Source: Endozoicomonas acroporae (GTDB taxonomy: Bacteria; Pseudomonadota; Gammaproteobacteria; Pseudomonadales; Endozoicomonadaceae). Taken from it: a stretch of 64,000 bases of DNA. Where the stretch lies: contig NZ_PJPV01000074.1 in NCBI RefSeq assembly GCF_002864045.1, positions 52,452 through 116,451 on the forward strand, in the 5' to 3' direction. The notes under the pieces are model-generated. The model was not told where the DNA came from. It did no database searches and saw nothing but the letters and a program-made list of their open reading frames with translations. Shown one piece after another: positions 44,941 through 54,104 of the stretch; within the stretch, counting starts at the first letter, position 1, and each line of letters opens with the position of its first letter. The position numbers and the translations under genes were made by a program.

Positions 44941-45573
44941 ATGGATATCAACTCTGGTACAGGCTCAACGACCAACGTTATTATTTCTACCTCTGTAATG
45001 AAGGATACTCTGGCTTTGGCTGGTACCATGACAGGGCTGGCTTTCGGCTATCTTACATCCCGCATCAGGGTCGACGACAATTTTCTGAATCGCGCCTTAT
45101 ATGTGGGCGCTTCTGGCGTTTTGGGAAACCTCCTCGGACAAGGGGCCTATCACGGTTGTACCGCCTTCTGGCAAGCGGCTGTGAAAATTCGTGATACCGT
45201 ATCCACGTATATGGATCACCTTGGTATCACTCCCTTTATTCAGCAGGATTCTCATATTGTCCAGGCGTGTACCTACTCAGGAGCGCTCTGTGGCCTGGGT
45301 TGCAGTAGTGCCCTCACAAGTCCATTACTGGTACTGGGGCCGCCAGAAGAAGAAGCGGCCATACGTGCGAGTCATCCTGGTGCTTTGAACCGAATCCTGT
45401 CTGGCACAGGCTTGGTCGTGGTTGGTGGAGGTGTCGGGTACCTGGTGGGAAAAGGGCTGGACTATACAGCAAAAGCAGCCTTTTCCGGTGCCGGAATGGC
45501 TGCGGAACGCCTTGGTTTGACAACCACTGTGAGCGGGAGCCCTGACGAACAGATCAGGAATAATCCCGCCTGA
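44941..45573 (+). CDS. Paralogue of the glycine-rich repeat protein, single repeat
   Basis: Product of 210 residues closely related to the previous gene but with one N-terminal repeat (INSGTGSTTNVIISTSVMKD, LAGTMTGLAFGYL, FLNRALYVGASG, VSTYMDHLGITPF) and the same C-terminal part (GGVGYLVGKGLDYTAKAAFS, MAAERLG). About 90 bp of upstream DNA (CTGCCAGCAGGAACTTTTT onward) is also shared with the upstream gene, so this is a tandem duplication including the leader. The two-repeat version probably arose by a further internal duplication. Function is unknown. Confidence 0.72.
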   Translation: MDINSGTGSTTNVIISTSVMKDTLALAGTMTGLAFGYLTSRIRVDDNFLNRALYVGASGVLGNLLGQGAYHGCTAFWQAAVKIRDTVSTYMDHLGITPFIQQDSHIVQACTYSGALCGLGCSSALTSPLLVLGPPEEEAAIRASHPGALNRILSGTGLVVVGGGVGYLVGKGLDYTAKAAFSGAGMAAERLGLTTTVSGSPDEQIRNNPA

Positions 45574-45746
45574 GTCAATTGGCGCAACTTAAAGGATTAT
45601 ACAGCAGAGATCAACAGACGGAACCAAAGGATAAGAGTGCTTCAGCAGCGGGTGATGAGCCTTTGTTGTTCAAACACAGAACAGTAGCCACTTAAATCGA
45701 TAGATGCTTAATCTCTACCGTAAGAAAACCGGTTTACCCACTGGCA

Positions 45747-45988
45747 ACATCAATATGGGCACCAATCAGATGCTCTGCTGCGATCCGGCCACTGCGGAAG
45801 TGAAATACTTTCTGACTGGGCCGAGAGGGCGTGAAACCACCAGTGTGACCACCACGCCCGATGGCAAAGCCATGTGGGTTAATATCCAGCATCCGGCCAT
45901 CAGCTTTCCGGCCAGTGATGGAAAAACACGGCCGCGGTCGAGTACTGTGCTGATTACCAGAGATGATGGTGGGGTGATTGGGGCTTAA
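45747..45988 (+). pseudogene. Duplicated 3' end of phoX (fragment)
   Basis: About 80 codons that match the last 80 residues of PhoX at 43427-43666 almost base for base (NMGTNQMLCCDP, VTTTPDGKAMWVNIQHPAIS, VLITRDDGGVIG). No upstream phosphatase sequence accompanies it, so it is a remnant. With the full phoX end it brackets the glycine-rich gene pair as direct repeats about 2.3 kb apart. Confidence 0.9.
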
Positions 45989-46015
45989 TTTTAAACGGGC
46001 TTTCGTTTTTAACAT

Positions 46016-46044
46016 GGGCGAATCGAATGATTCGCCCTTTGTTT
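46016..46044 (+). terminator. Hairpin terminator after the phoX tail copy
   Basis: GGGCGAATC (46016-46024) pairs with GATTCGCCC (46029-46037) around GAAT, followed by a T-rich stretch. A degenerate form (GGGCGAGTCCACTGATTCGCC) follows the true phoX stop, showing that the terminator was duplicated with the tail. Confidence 0.8.
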
Positions 46045-46100
46045 GTAATAGTCAAAAGATAAGACCTGCAACTAACTTTCATAGACTGTCCGTATACTGA

Positions 46101-46134
46101 GTTAATGTCTACAACGGTCAGTTAATATCTATAA
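46101..46134 (+). promoter_or_regulatory. Direct repeat upstream of the tryptophan catabolic operon
   Basis: GTTAATGTCTACAA (46101-46114) and GTTAATATCTATAA (46121-46134) are 20 bp apart, two helical turns, 39 bp before the first gene. This spacing suits a regulator bound to one DNA face. The factor is unknown; the sequence does not match the TyrR consensus closely. Confidence 0.45.
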
Positions 46135-46172
46135 TGGAACAGAACAGTGGTTAGCAACCTCGGAGAAATCTG

Positions 46173-47372
46173 GTGGGAACAGCGTTATCGCAACGTTTTG
46201 ATCGGTGGATCAGAAATGAGTTCAAAGCCTTAAATACTGAACTTGAGCATCTTTATTTTGCCCGGGAACACAGGGAAATTGTGCAGGGTATTGGTTGTCA
46301 CTTGAAAAGCGAGCTTGTTCGGCAGGGTAATGATTTTATCCGCCAGTTACTGCGTGAAGGCAATACCGATGAAGGTTTTGACAATGGTTTCGATCTGCTG
46401 GGAAATGTCGGTTTCTTCCTTGCTGCCTGCCGCCGACATGAACTGCCCGGTATTATGAATGCCTCAGACACCTCCCTGAAGGATGCATCAGCATTGGCAA
46501 TGCAACTGGGGGCATCCCTGGGCGTGCACCCCCGATTTGCCTCCGCCCATCTCGAAACCCACAACAAAGCCATTGACGGGGTTTACAGAACCTTCACGTC
46601 ACTGGAGGATGAACGGTGTTTTCTGGATTACAATACCCGGGGCGTGTTTGCCTATATCAGGGCCTCTGAAGCCCTGTTGCACAGCCTGCCGCTGGGCATC
46701 TCCCACCCAGTCACCCGGGATCTTTTCGTGGCCGCCCGCCAGGCACTGGATGACGTTTTTGACAACAACACTGCCCTGTTTAATGTGTTAGACGTCGATC
46801 GTTTCTTTTATTGTGTGCGCCCCTATTACAAAACTCACCGGGTAGGCAGAAACGAATACCGTGGGGCCAATGCGGGGGATTTTGCCGGAATTAATGTGAT
46901 CGATCTGCTACTGGGTGTCTGTCGGGCGGATGACCCATATTATTCGCAACTGTTGGTGGACAAGTTTCTGTTTATGCGCCCGGAAGATCAGTTATTGTTG
47001 CGGGACTGCATGCGTCGCAGGAGTCTGATGGATGAATTCCTGGCGACCCCGCAATCCAGCCATCACGAACAGTGGTATCAGGATAACCTCGGTGAGTTTC
47101 TCGCCGTTTGCGAAGCCCATGGAAAAACGGCCATTCAGCACCATGAACAATTGGTAAAACACTTCGTCGTCAAGCCCGCCAGCGACAACGCCCTGAGTGA
47201 AAAACAGGATATAACCGCCAGCGGGCCGCCACTGCAGGTATTGATCGCGGCGCTGAAAAAACTCCACGACCTGCGCACTGCGGCCGACAGGGACGATATT
47301 GCAACCCGTTACCAGGACGTGCAAACCCTGCTCTGTTCGTTAACCACTGTTGCCGGAGGGAGCCATGCATAA
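46173..47372 (+). CDS. Indoleamine 2,3-dioxygenase/PrnB-like haem protein
   Basis: All-helical protein of 399 residues related to the PrnB (DUF1864) branch of the indoleamine/tryptophan dioxygenase superfamily; segments such as PYYKTHRVGRNEYRGANAGD and NVIDLLLGVCRADDPYYSQL are characteristic of that branch. The proposed role is haem-dependent opening of the tryptophan indole ring, supported by the two downstream genes (kynureninase-like enzyme and aromatic amino-acid permease). The axial haem histidine cannot be pinpointed by eye. Translation starts at GTG 46173, with GGAGA 7 bp upstream. Its stop overlaps the next gene by 8 bp. Confidence 0.75.
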   Translation: MGTALSQRFDRWIRNEFKALNTELEHLYFAREHREIVQGIGCHLKSELVRQGNDFIRQLLREGNTDEGFDNGFDLLGNVGFFLAACRRHELPGIMNASDTSLKDASALAMQLGASLGVHPRFASAHLETHNKAIDGVYRTFTSLEDERCFLDYNTRGVFAYIRASEALLHSLPLGISHPVTRDLFVAARQALDDVFDNNTALFNVLDVDRFFYCVRPYYKTHRVGRNEYRGANAGDFAGINVIDLLLGVCRADDPYYSQLLVDKFLFMRPEDQLLLRDCMRRRSLMDEFLATPQSSHHEQWYQDNLGEFLAVCEAHGKTAIQHHEQLVKHFVVKPASDNALSEKQDITASGPPLQVLIAALKKLHDLRTAADRDDIATRYQDVQTLLCSLTTVAGGSHA

Positions 47373-48474
47373 CCAGCGGTTTGCTCCGGCACAGGGTATC
47401 TATCTGTTAAACCACTCTGTCGGGCGTTTGCCGGTTACCACCCGAAGTGCGGTTGAACGTCACTTTTTTGCAGCGTGGGAACAGGGTGAACCGGATGCCT
47501 GGGGTGACTGGATGACGGTGTTTGATCAATTCCGTGGCGAGTTGGCCACCCTGTTGAATGGCAGGGAGGATCAGTTCTGTCCCCAGGTGAATCTGTCCAG
47601 CGGATTGTCCAAGTTACTGATGAGCCTGCCTGAACCGGGCCCGCGAAACACCCTGTTGCTGACAGAAAATGACTTTCCATCCATGGGGTTTGTGATGCAG
47701 CAGGCTGAGCGTGCCGGGTACCGGGTGCGCTTTATGCCTAAGTCGGTGAATCCGCTGGACATTGATCAATGGTCCGATTTCATGACCGGCGATGTGTGCG
47801 CCGTCCTGGTGGCTCATGCCCACTATAATACTGGCCGACTGACGCCCGTGGCCGCAATCACGGCTCTGGCCAGAGAACGGGAAATCCTTGCCATTGTGGA
47901 CATTTCCCAGTCCGCCGGGGTGGTACCGATAGACCTGGCCATATGGCAGACCGATGTGGTTCTGGGTTCCTGCGTGAAATGGCTGTGCGGTGGCCCTGGT
48001 GCCGGATTTCTGTGGATTAATGATGAGATTCTTGATCATCTGAACCCCATGGATGTGGGTTGGTTTTCCCATCAGAACCCTTTTGAATTTAACATTAAAC
48101 ACTTTCAATATGCCGACAATGCCTCGCGATTCTGGGGCGGGACGCCCTCGGTTCTGCCCTATATTGTCGCTACCAGCGGCATTCGCACACTGAATGAAAT
48201 TGGCGTGGGGCAGATCCGGACACATAACCTGGCGCTGACCCGGAGCATCATGGAAAGTGTTCCTCAGAGCAGTGTCGTCACTCCCCTGGAGGCAGAGAAC
48301 AGGGGGGGAACCCTGGTGCTTGACTTTGCTAACCAGGCGCAGGTGTCACAAGCGCTGAAGTCAGCCCGGGTGCAGTTTGATGTCCGGTCCATGGGCATGC
48401 GACTTTCGCCCCATATCTACAATACAGCCGACGAGATCAACGAGGTTATAGCCACAATTCGACATACCATTTAA
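47365..48474 (+). CDS. Kynureninase-like PLP-dependent enzyme (aminotransferase class V fold)
   Basis: Fold-type I PLP enzyme of 369 residues. The likely Schiff-base Lys lies in VLGSCVKWLCGGPGAGFLWI, and the PLP phosphate/ring contacts are in LVAHAHYNTGRLTPV and AIVDISQSAGVVPIDL. The sequence resembles kynureninases, which cleave kynurenine to anthranilate and alanine, and the upstream dioxygenase-like gene would supply kynurenine. The start at 47365 is set by GGAGGG at 47355-47360; it overlaps the previous stop, showing coupling. Cysteine desulfurase-like activity is a less likely alternative. Confidence 0.82.
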   Translation: MHNQRFAPAQGIYLLNHSVGRLPVTTRSAVERHFFAAWEQGEPDAWGDWMTVFDQFRGELATLLNGREDQFCPQVNLSSGLSKLLMSLPEPGPRNTLLLTENDFPSMGFVMQQAERAGYRVRFMPKSVNPLDIDQWSDFMTGDVCAVLVAHAHYNTGRLTPVAAITALAREREILAIVDISQSAGVVPIDLAIWQTDVVLGSCVKWLCGGPGAGFLWINDEILDHLNPMDVGWFSHQNPFEFNIKHFQYADNASRFWGGTPSVLPYIVATSGIRTLNEIGVGQIRTHNLALTRSIMESVPQSSVVTPLEAENRGGTLVLDFANQAQVSQALKSARVQFDVRSMGMRLSPHIYNTADEINEVIATIRHTI

Positions 48475-48491
48475 AACCTCAGAAAAGTAAA

Positions 48492-49772
48492 GTGAGTAAG
48501 AGTTCAACTGCCAGCAAAACGCTGATTGATTCGGGACGGCCTGATCCGCTGCCAACCGACAACAGAGACCCGTCCCTGTTTGGCGGTGCCTGTATCATTG
48601 CCAGTGTCTGTGTCGGGGCCGGAATGCTGGGGCTGCCAATTGCCGGGGCTGGTGCCTGGACGTTCTGGTCGATTCTGACCATTATTATTACCATGCTGGT
48701 CATGACCGTCTCCGGCTGGATGTTACTGGAGGCATTCAAACACTATGACCTGAAAGTCTCCTTTAACAGCGTTACCCGGGACCTGTTGGGGAGAAAAGTT
48801 AACGTTATCAACAATATTACCGTTTACTTCGTTGCCGGTATCCTTCTCTATGCCTACATCACGTCTTCAGGACTTGTTTTTCATAAGCTGCTGGGCCTGA
48901 ACAGCAAAATCGCTGCCATTATATTTGTACTTCTTTTTTCTGCCCTGATCTGGCACTCCACACGGGCCGTTGACCGTATCTCTGTGTTCCTGGTCACACT
49001 GATGGTATTGAGTTTTACCTATGGGGTTTCTGGCTTGGCTGCCAGTGTGGATATGGCCGTTCTGTTTGACTCACTCGGTACAGATGACCGTTATGCCCCT
49101 TATGCCATGGCCATGCTGCCTGTGGCCCTCACTTCCTTTGGTTATCATCACTCGGTGTCGTCCATACGGGCCTATTATGGTGACGAGAGCAAGGCCGGAT
49201 ATGCCATTCTCGGTGGTACCTCCATCGCCCTTGCGCTCTATGTGTTTTGGCTGATCAGCATTTTTGGCAACTTGCTTCGCTCTGATTTTGGTGCTGTGAT
49301 TGCACAGGACGGGAATGTGGATGTGCTGTTAAACGCCCTGGGCTCAGCGACTGTCTCCCAAAACGTGACCAGTGCCCTCAATGTTTTCTCAATGGCGGCC
49401 ATTATCTCTTCATTTGTTGGCGTGGGTCTTGGTTTATTTGATTTTCTGGCAGACCTTTTCGGGTTTGAGGATACCAGCACAGGGCGCACGAAAAGCTGGC
49501 TGGTGACCTTTATCCCCCCTCTGCTGCTGTCGCTGTTGTTTCCCTTTGGCTTTGTGATTGCCATTGGCTACGCTGGCGCTGCTGCAACGGTATGGGCTTG
49601 CATTATTCCGGCATTGCTGGTGCATAAATCCCGTAAAAGACTTGAGCAGGACACAGGCTATAAAGCACCGGGAGGCTCAGTGATGATTTATTTGACCGTG
49701 GCGTTCGGGGTGTTAACCGCTGCGTTTCATTTTCTCTCCATGTTGGGGAGAGTGCCGGTGTTCAATGGCTGA
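48492..49772 (+). CDS. Aromatic amino-acid permease (HAAAP family, Mtr/TnaB/TyrP type)
   Basis: Integral membrane transporter of 426 residues with about eleven helices. The N-terminal family signature is GGACIIASVCVGAGMLGLP, followed by alternating hydrophobic segments and the motif TSFGYHHSVSSIRAYYGDES. The family imports tryptophan or tyrosine with protons. Translation starts at a GTG 18 bp after the kynureninase-like gene, so it is the third gene of the tryptophan catabolic operon and most likely brings in tryptophan. No clear terminator follows. Confidence 0.9.
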   Translation: MSKSSTASKTLIDSGRPDPLPTDNRDPSLFGGACIIASVCVGAGMLGLPIAGAGAWTFWSILTIIITMLVMTVSGWMLLEAFKHYDLKVSFNSVTRDLLGRKVNVINNITVYFVAGILLYAYITSSGLVFHKLLGLNSKIAAIIFVLLFSALIWHSTRAVDRISVFLVTLMVLSFTYGVSGLAASVDMAVLFDSLGTDDRYAPYAMAMLPVALTSFGYHHSVSSIRAYYGDESKAGYAILGGTSIALALYVFWLISIFGNLLRSDFGAVIAQDGNVDVLLNALGSATVSQNVTSALNVFSMAAIISSFVGVGLGLFDFLADLFGFEDTSTGRTKSWLVTFIPPLLLSLLFPFGFVIAIGYAGAAATVWACIIPALLVHKSRKRLEQDTGYKAPGGSVMIYLTVAFGVLTAAFHFLSMLGRVPVFNG

Positions 49773-49856
49773 CAGGAGTGGGTAAAGGAAAATTAGAATT
49801 TGCGGAGTGGTTCGGTATGCATTCCCACCGTGGCAACGAGTTAGTTAAAAGACTTT

Positions 49857-50006
49857 CACCACAAAGGCACAAAGACACAAATGCCCATGGCGCGTGAAAA
49901 TATTTTGCGCCACCCTCAGGGATGAAAAATGGTTGAGCAAAATATTTTTCACGGCAAAGGAAGAAAAAAGAAATCTTTTCTTTGTGTCTCTGTGCCTTTG
50001 TGGTTC
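49857..50006. repeat. Imperfect palindromic repeat, family Q copy 3
   Basis: ACCACAAAGGCACAAAGACA and its inverse (TTTGTGTCTCTGTGCCTTTG then TGGT) flank a nested inverted pair (GCGTGAAAATATTTTGC and GCAAAATATTTTTCACG). It occupies most of the 49773-50186 gap, which has no gene. Confidence 0.7.
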
Positions 50007-50186
50007 AAATTCAAAAATTACTTGTCATTCCGCCTTGCCCAGCTGTCCAAAATGGCTTGATCGTAATCATGGTTAGAAGACTGAATTGGTATTACTAACC
50101 CGGTAGCACCTCTTGGTGGTAATCTACCTGTAAGCACTCCTGCTTAAAACCTGCGTCTGACTTTTTTCTATAGGTGTTTTTCTTTC

Positions 50187-50990
50187 ATGCCCCGTTATGC
50201 TGCCAGTGTTCAATACGATGGCTCCCGTTTTTTTGGTTGGCAGGTTCTCAAGACCGGTTTGCCCACTGTGCAGGCTGCGGTAGAAGCTGCGCTGTCAAAA
50301 GTGGCTAACCATCCTGTTGCCGTTGTCTGTGCAGGAAGAACCGATGCCCGGGTTCATGGCTGTAACCAGATTATTCATTTCGATACGGATGCCGTTCGTA
50401 CCGAGCGGGGCTGGGCTTATGGCGCTAATGCCAATTTGCCGGATGACGTGGCCGTAAACTGGGTGAAGCCGGTTTCTGATGATTTTCATGCCCGCTTTTC
50501 TGCCCTGTGGCGACGTTATCGTTACGTGATTTATAACCATCCCATTCGGCCAGCACATCTCTGCAAAGGGGTGACCTGGAACTATCGGCCGCTGGATGTT
50601 GAGCGCATGAAGGCGGCGGCAGAGTGCCTGGTGGGCGAACATGATTTTACCTCTTATCGTGCGATTCAGTGTCAGGCAAAGAACCCGGTCAGAAATGTGA
50701 CCCGGCTGGATATTTCCCGCCACGGACCACTGATTGTTATTGATGTGCAGGCCAATGCGTTTTTGCATCATATGATTCGTAATTTTGCCGGGGTGTTGAT
50801 GGCGGTGGGTTGCGGCAAACGTGAGCCTGGCTGGGCAAAAGAGGTGCTGGATGCCCGGGATCGTGCCCAGGGTGGGGTAACCGCTTCGCCCTGTGGGCTT
50901 TATTTTGTCGATGCGGGATACGATAAGGTGTTTGGGTTGCCGGCCAGTGAATCGAACCCGCATTTTATTGCGCCATTAATTCCGCTTTAA
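50187..50990 (+). CDS. truA: tRNA pseudouridine(38-40) synthase TruA
   Basis: Converts uridines 38-40 of tRNA anticodon arms to pseudouridine. The product has 267 residues; the catalytic Asp is D53 in AGRTDARVHG. Other family motifs are YDGSRFFGWQ near the start, RYRYVIYN, GEHDFTSYRA and the C-terminal FLHHMIRNFAGVLMAVG. The gene begins the conserved block truA-trpF-trpB-trpA-accD-folC, although a palindromic repeat separates it from trpF. Confidence 0.96.
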   Translation: MPRYAASVQYDGSRFFGWQVLKTGLPTVQAAVEAALSKVANHPVAVVCAGRTDARVHGCNQIIHFDTDAVRTERGWAYGANANLPDDVAVNWVKPVSDDFHARFSALWRRYRYVIYNHPIRPAHLCKGVTWNYRPLDVERMKAAAECLVGEHDFTSYRAIQCQAKNPVRNVTRLDISRHGPLIVIDVQANAFLHHMIRNFAGVLMAVGCGKREPGWAKEVLDARDRAQGGVTASPCGLYFVDAGYDKVFGLPASESNPHFIAPLIPL

Positions 50991-51040
50991 ATCGGCGGTT
51001 TTTCCAGAGCTGGCATACGTTTTCCGTGCAATGGGTGGGT

Positions 51041-51240
51041 TCCTCTCTATTGACCTGAAAACTCTGTTCGTCCTGTAGCGGAGAACTTACTGAGCTGCAG
51101 AACCACGTTCATCCTGTCGAAGGGTGTGGACTGTGAACCAACCGTAAAGACCGTGCCAATCACCCTTCGACTCCGCTCAGGGTGAACGGAGATTGTACAC
51201 ATGAAACTCATTGAAATGATGTGCCAGATGCAGTAATTCC
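51041..51240. repeat. Long imperfect palindrome, family P copy 3 (second subtype)
   Basis: Inverted repeat with CTGTTCGTCCTG..., CGTTCATCCTGTCGAAGGGT and CACCCTTCGACTCCGCTCAG then GGTGAACGGAG. The flanks (TCTCTATTGACCTGAAAACT; GAAACTCATTGAAATGATGT) match copy 4 rather than copies 1 and 2, and an extra left half-unit is present. It fills the truA-trpF gap. Confidence 0.7.
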
Positions 51241-51399
51241 CGAAATGTTCTGATAAGATCAACGATCGCTCAGGGGTTGCCTATTCTTTCGCATTGATCT
51301 TCGGCAGTACAGTGTGAAAGCACCTTCAAGCCCTTACCCTGTGGTTGGCTCTGTGTGGTAATCTCCAGACGCAGGGCGTGGGAAAGAGAACACCGGGAA

Positions 51400-52020
51400 A
51401 TGGAAGTATCTCCTCGTATAAAAATCTGCGGAATTACCCGTGTTGACGATGGTCTGATCGCTGCTGACAGCGGGGCGGATGCTGTCGGTCTGGTGTTTTA
51501 CCGCAAAAGCCGTCGTTGCGTCACGGTTGAGCAGGCCGTGGAGATTGTCCGGGCTCTGCCGCCGTTGGTCTCGGTGGTTGGGCTGTTTGTGGACGCCTCT
51601 GATGAGCTGATTCAATCGGTTCTGGACGCGGTTCCTCTTTCACTTCTGCAATTTCATGGCAATGAACCGGAAGCCGAGTGCGCCCGCTGGGGGCTACGTT
51701 ATATGAAGGCCTTCCGTGTTCGTCCGGATATTGCTGTGGCTGACATGGTGGCTCCCTATACCAGTGCCTGTGGCTACCTGCTGGACAGTTATAAGCCCGG
51801 GGAGGTGGGTGGCACCGGTGAGTCTTTTGACTGGGATTTGATACCCCGTGAGCTGAATAAACCGATGGTGCTGGCCGGAGGGCTGAGTCCTGATAATATC
51901 GCTCAGGCAGTGAACAGGGTTCGACCCTATGGAGTTGATGTCAGCAGTGGCGTAGAGAGTCAGCCTGGCATTAAGGATCACGATAAAATCACAGCCTTTA
52001 TCAAGGCGGCAGGAAGATGA
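51400..52020 (+). CDS. trpF: Phosphoribosylanthranilate isomerase
   Basis: TIM-barrel enzyme of the tryptophan pathway that isomerises phosphoribosylanthranilate to CdRP. The product has 206 residues from the ATG at 51400; the frame extends upstream, but homology begins at [18 protein letters not shown]. Motifs include the catalytic Cys in KICGIT, the catalytic Asp region in YLLDSY, the [10 protein letters not shown] phosphate loop and the C-terminal [10 protein letters not shown]. Its stop overlaps the start of trpB. Confidence 0.96.
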   Translation: MEVSPRIKICGITRVDDGLIAADSGADAVGLVFYRKSRRCVTVEQAVEIVRALPPLVSVVGLFVDASDELIQSVLDAVPLSLLQFHGNEPEAECARWGLRYMKAFRVRPDIAVADMVAPYTSACGYLLDSYKPGEVGGTGESFDWDLIPRELNKPMVLAGGLSPDNIAQAVNRVRPYGVDVSSGVESQPGIKDHDKITAFIKAAGR

Positions 52021-53264
52021 TGGTCGATCAAGAAATTTCTGAGTCCCCCGTTCTTGCTTCTGAAGAACACAAGTACGATCAACCGGATTTAATGGGGCAT
52101 TTTGGCCGTTACGGTGGACGTTTCGTGGCCGAAACCCTGATGGGTGCGCTGGAAGACCTTGATCGCACCTGGCGTGAACTCTGGCAGGACAAGACCTTTC
52201 AGGAAGATTTTGATCGTGACCTGGCTGACTTTGTCGGCCGTCCTTCACCGCTCTATTTTGCTGAGCGATGGACCCGGGCGCTGGGTGGCGCGAAGATCTA
52301 CCTGAAGCGTGAAGACCTCAATCATACCGGTGCCCACAAAATCAACCACGCGGTTGGTCAGGCACTGCTGGCCAAACATATGGGGAAAACCCGGATTATT
52401 GCCGAAACCGGTGCCGGTCAGCACGGTGTCGCCTCGGCGACGGTGGCCGCCCGTCTTGGGTTGGAGTGTGTCGTTTATATGGGGGCCAAGGACGTAAAAC
52501 GTCAGGCATTGAACGTCTATCGCATGAAACTGTTGGGAGCCACCGTGGTGCCGGTAGAAACCGGTTCCCAGACGCTGAAAGACGCCATTAATGAAGCACT
52601 CAGGGATTGGGTAGCACGCCCTGAAGACACCTTCTACCTGCTGGGCACAGTTTGTGGCCCGTCACCCTATCCTGAAATGGTGCGTAATCTGCAGAGTATT
52701 ATTGGCCGGGAAGCCCGTCGGCAGATTCTGGAAAAAGAAGGCTGCCTGCCGGATGCCCTGGTTGCCTGTGTGGGTGGTGGTTCCAATGCCATGGGGCTGT
52801 TCCACGAATTTATCCAGGATAAAGCCGTTAAGCTGTACGGTGTTGAAGCGGCAGGGCTCGGTGTTGATACCGATAAGCATGCGGCCCGGATGAGTTCCGG
52901 TCGCCCGGGCGTTTTGCAGGGCGCAAGAACCTATCTGATGACCAACGAACATGGCCAGATTATTGAGAGCCACTCTGTGTCGGCCGGATTGGATTATCCA
53001 GGGGTTGGGCCAGAACATAGCTACCTGAAAGATATCGGCCGTGCACAATACCCGGCGGCAACGGATGAAGAAGCTCTTGCGGCATTCCGCCAGCTGACCC
53101 GTCTGGAAGGTATTATGCCAGCGCTGGAAAGCGCCCATGCCCTGGCCTGGGTTGATAAACTGGCACCCACGATGGACCAGGACCAGATCATTATCTGTAA
53201 TCTGTCTGGTCGTGGTGATAAGGATATTCATACCGTTGCCGCTATTGATGGCCTCGAAGTATAA
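52017..53264 (+). CDS. trpB: Tryptophan synthase beta chain
   Basis: PLP enzyme joining indole and serine to make tryptophan. The product has 415 residues. The Schiff-base Lys lies in [17 protein letters not shown], the catalytic glutamate region is [12 protein letters not shown], and the PLP phosphate loop is [13 protein letters not shown]. The N-terminal part ([11 protein letters not shown]) is typical of the alpha-dependent enzyme. The ATG overlaps the trpF stop by four bases, and a second ATG follows immediately. It channels indole from TrpA, encoded next. Confidence 0.97.
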   Translation: MMVDQEISESPVLASEEHKYDQPDLMGHFGRYGGRFVAETLMGALEDLDRTWRELWQDKTFQEDFDRDLADFVGRPSPLYFAERWTRALGGAKIYLKREDLNHTGAHKINHAVGQALLAKHMGKTRIIAETGAGQHGVASATVAARLGLECVVYMGAKDVKRQALNVYRMKLLGATVVPVETGSQTLKDAINEALRDWVARPEDTFYLLGTVCGPSPYPEMVRNLQSIIGREARRQILEKEGCLPDALVACVGGGSNAMGLFHEFIQDKAVKLYGVEAAGLGVDTDKHAARMSSGRPGVLQGARTYLMTNEHGQIIESHSVSAGLDYPGVGPEHSYLKDIGRAQYPAATDEEALAAFRQLTRLEGIMPALESAHALAWVDKLAPTMDQDQIIICNLSGRGDKDIHTVAAIDGLEV

Positions 53265-53276
53265 GGTGGGCACAGC

Positions 53277-54104
53277 ATGAGTCGTGAAATAAACAGAATC
53301 AAAGCCCGCTTTGTAACCTTGCAGGGGCGTGAACGTAAAGCACTGATACCCTACATTCTTGCCGGTGACCCTCCGGGCAAGACCGTCGAGGTCATGCATC
53401 AGCTGGTGGACCATGGGGCGGATATGATTGAGCTGGGCTTTCCGTTCTCGGACCCGGTGGCGGATGGTCCGGTGATTGCCCAGGCCCATGAGCGGGCGGT
53501 ATCACAAGGTGTTACATTGCATGACGTTTTTGCAATGGTTTCTGAATTCCGGGAAAGGGATAATGACACACCGATTGTCCTGATGGGCTATCTCAATCCG
53601 GTAGAGATCATGGGCTACCAGCGGTTTGTTGAGTTGGCCAGTCAGGCGGGTGTTGATGGTGTGCTGATGGTGGATCTGCCACCGGAAGCCGCGGGTGATT
53701 TACTGGATATGCTGCATAACCGTGGTATTGATATGATCAACCTGATTACCCCGACCACATCCGATGAACGAATTGCCAAGATCTGCCGGGTTGCCAGTGG
53801 TTATCTCTATTATGTATCCCTGAAAGGGGTAACCGGTGCGGCAACCTTGAATACGGCAGAAGTTGAAGAGCGGGTCAACCATATCCGGCGTTTTGCTGAC
53901 GTTCCGGTGTGTGTTGGCTTTGGTATCCGTGATGGTGCCTCGGCTGCCGCCATTGGGCGAATGGCAGACGGCGTTATTGCGGGCAGTGTGCTGGTATCTG
54001 AGCTGGCTCAGTATGGCAATGAGGGACAGGCCTCCATTGACCGCGTTGCCAGCCGAATTGCCGAAATGCGCTCAGCTATGGACGATGACAGGACGAATGA
54101 ATGA
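53277..54104 (+). CDS. trpA: Tryptophan synthase alpha chain
   Basis: TIM-barrel lyase of 275 residues that cleaves indole-3-glycerol phosphate to indole and glyceraldehyde 3-phosphate. The catalytic Glu and Asp are in [20 protein letters not shown] and [10 protein letters not shown], and the phosphate-binding strand is [10 protein letters not shown]. It lies 12 bp after trpB and overlaps accD by four bases (ATGA), so it is part of the trpFBA-accD-folC run. Confidence 0.97.
   Translation: MSREINRIKARFVTLQGRERKALIPYILAGDPPGKTVEVMHQLVDHGADMIELGFPFSDPVADGPVIAQAHERAVSQGVTLHDVFAMVSEFRERDNDTPIVLMGYLNPVEIMGYQRFVELASQAGVDGVLMVDLPPEAAGDLLDMLHNRGIDMINLITPTTSDERIAKICRVASGYLYYVSLKGVTGAATLNTAEVEERVNHIRRFADVPVCVGFGIRDGASAAAIGRMADGVIAGSVLVSELAQYGNEGQASIDRVASRIAEMRSAMDDDRTNE

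Noticed and set aside
49894..50076. Plus-strand frame of 60 codons between the permease and truA
   Set aside because: It lies within the nested palindrome of family Q and its residues follow from the repeat words.
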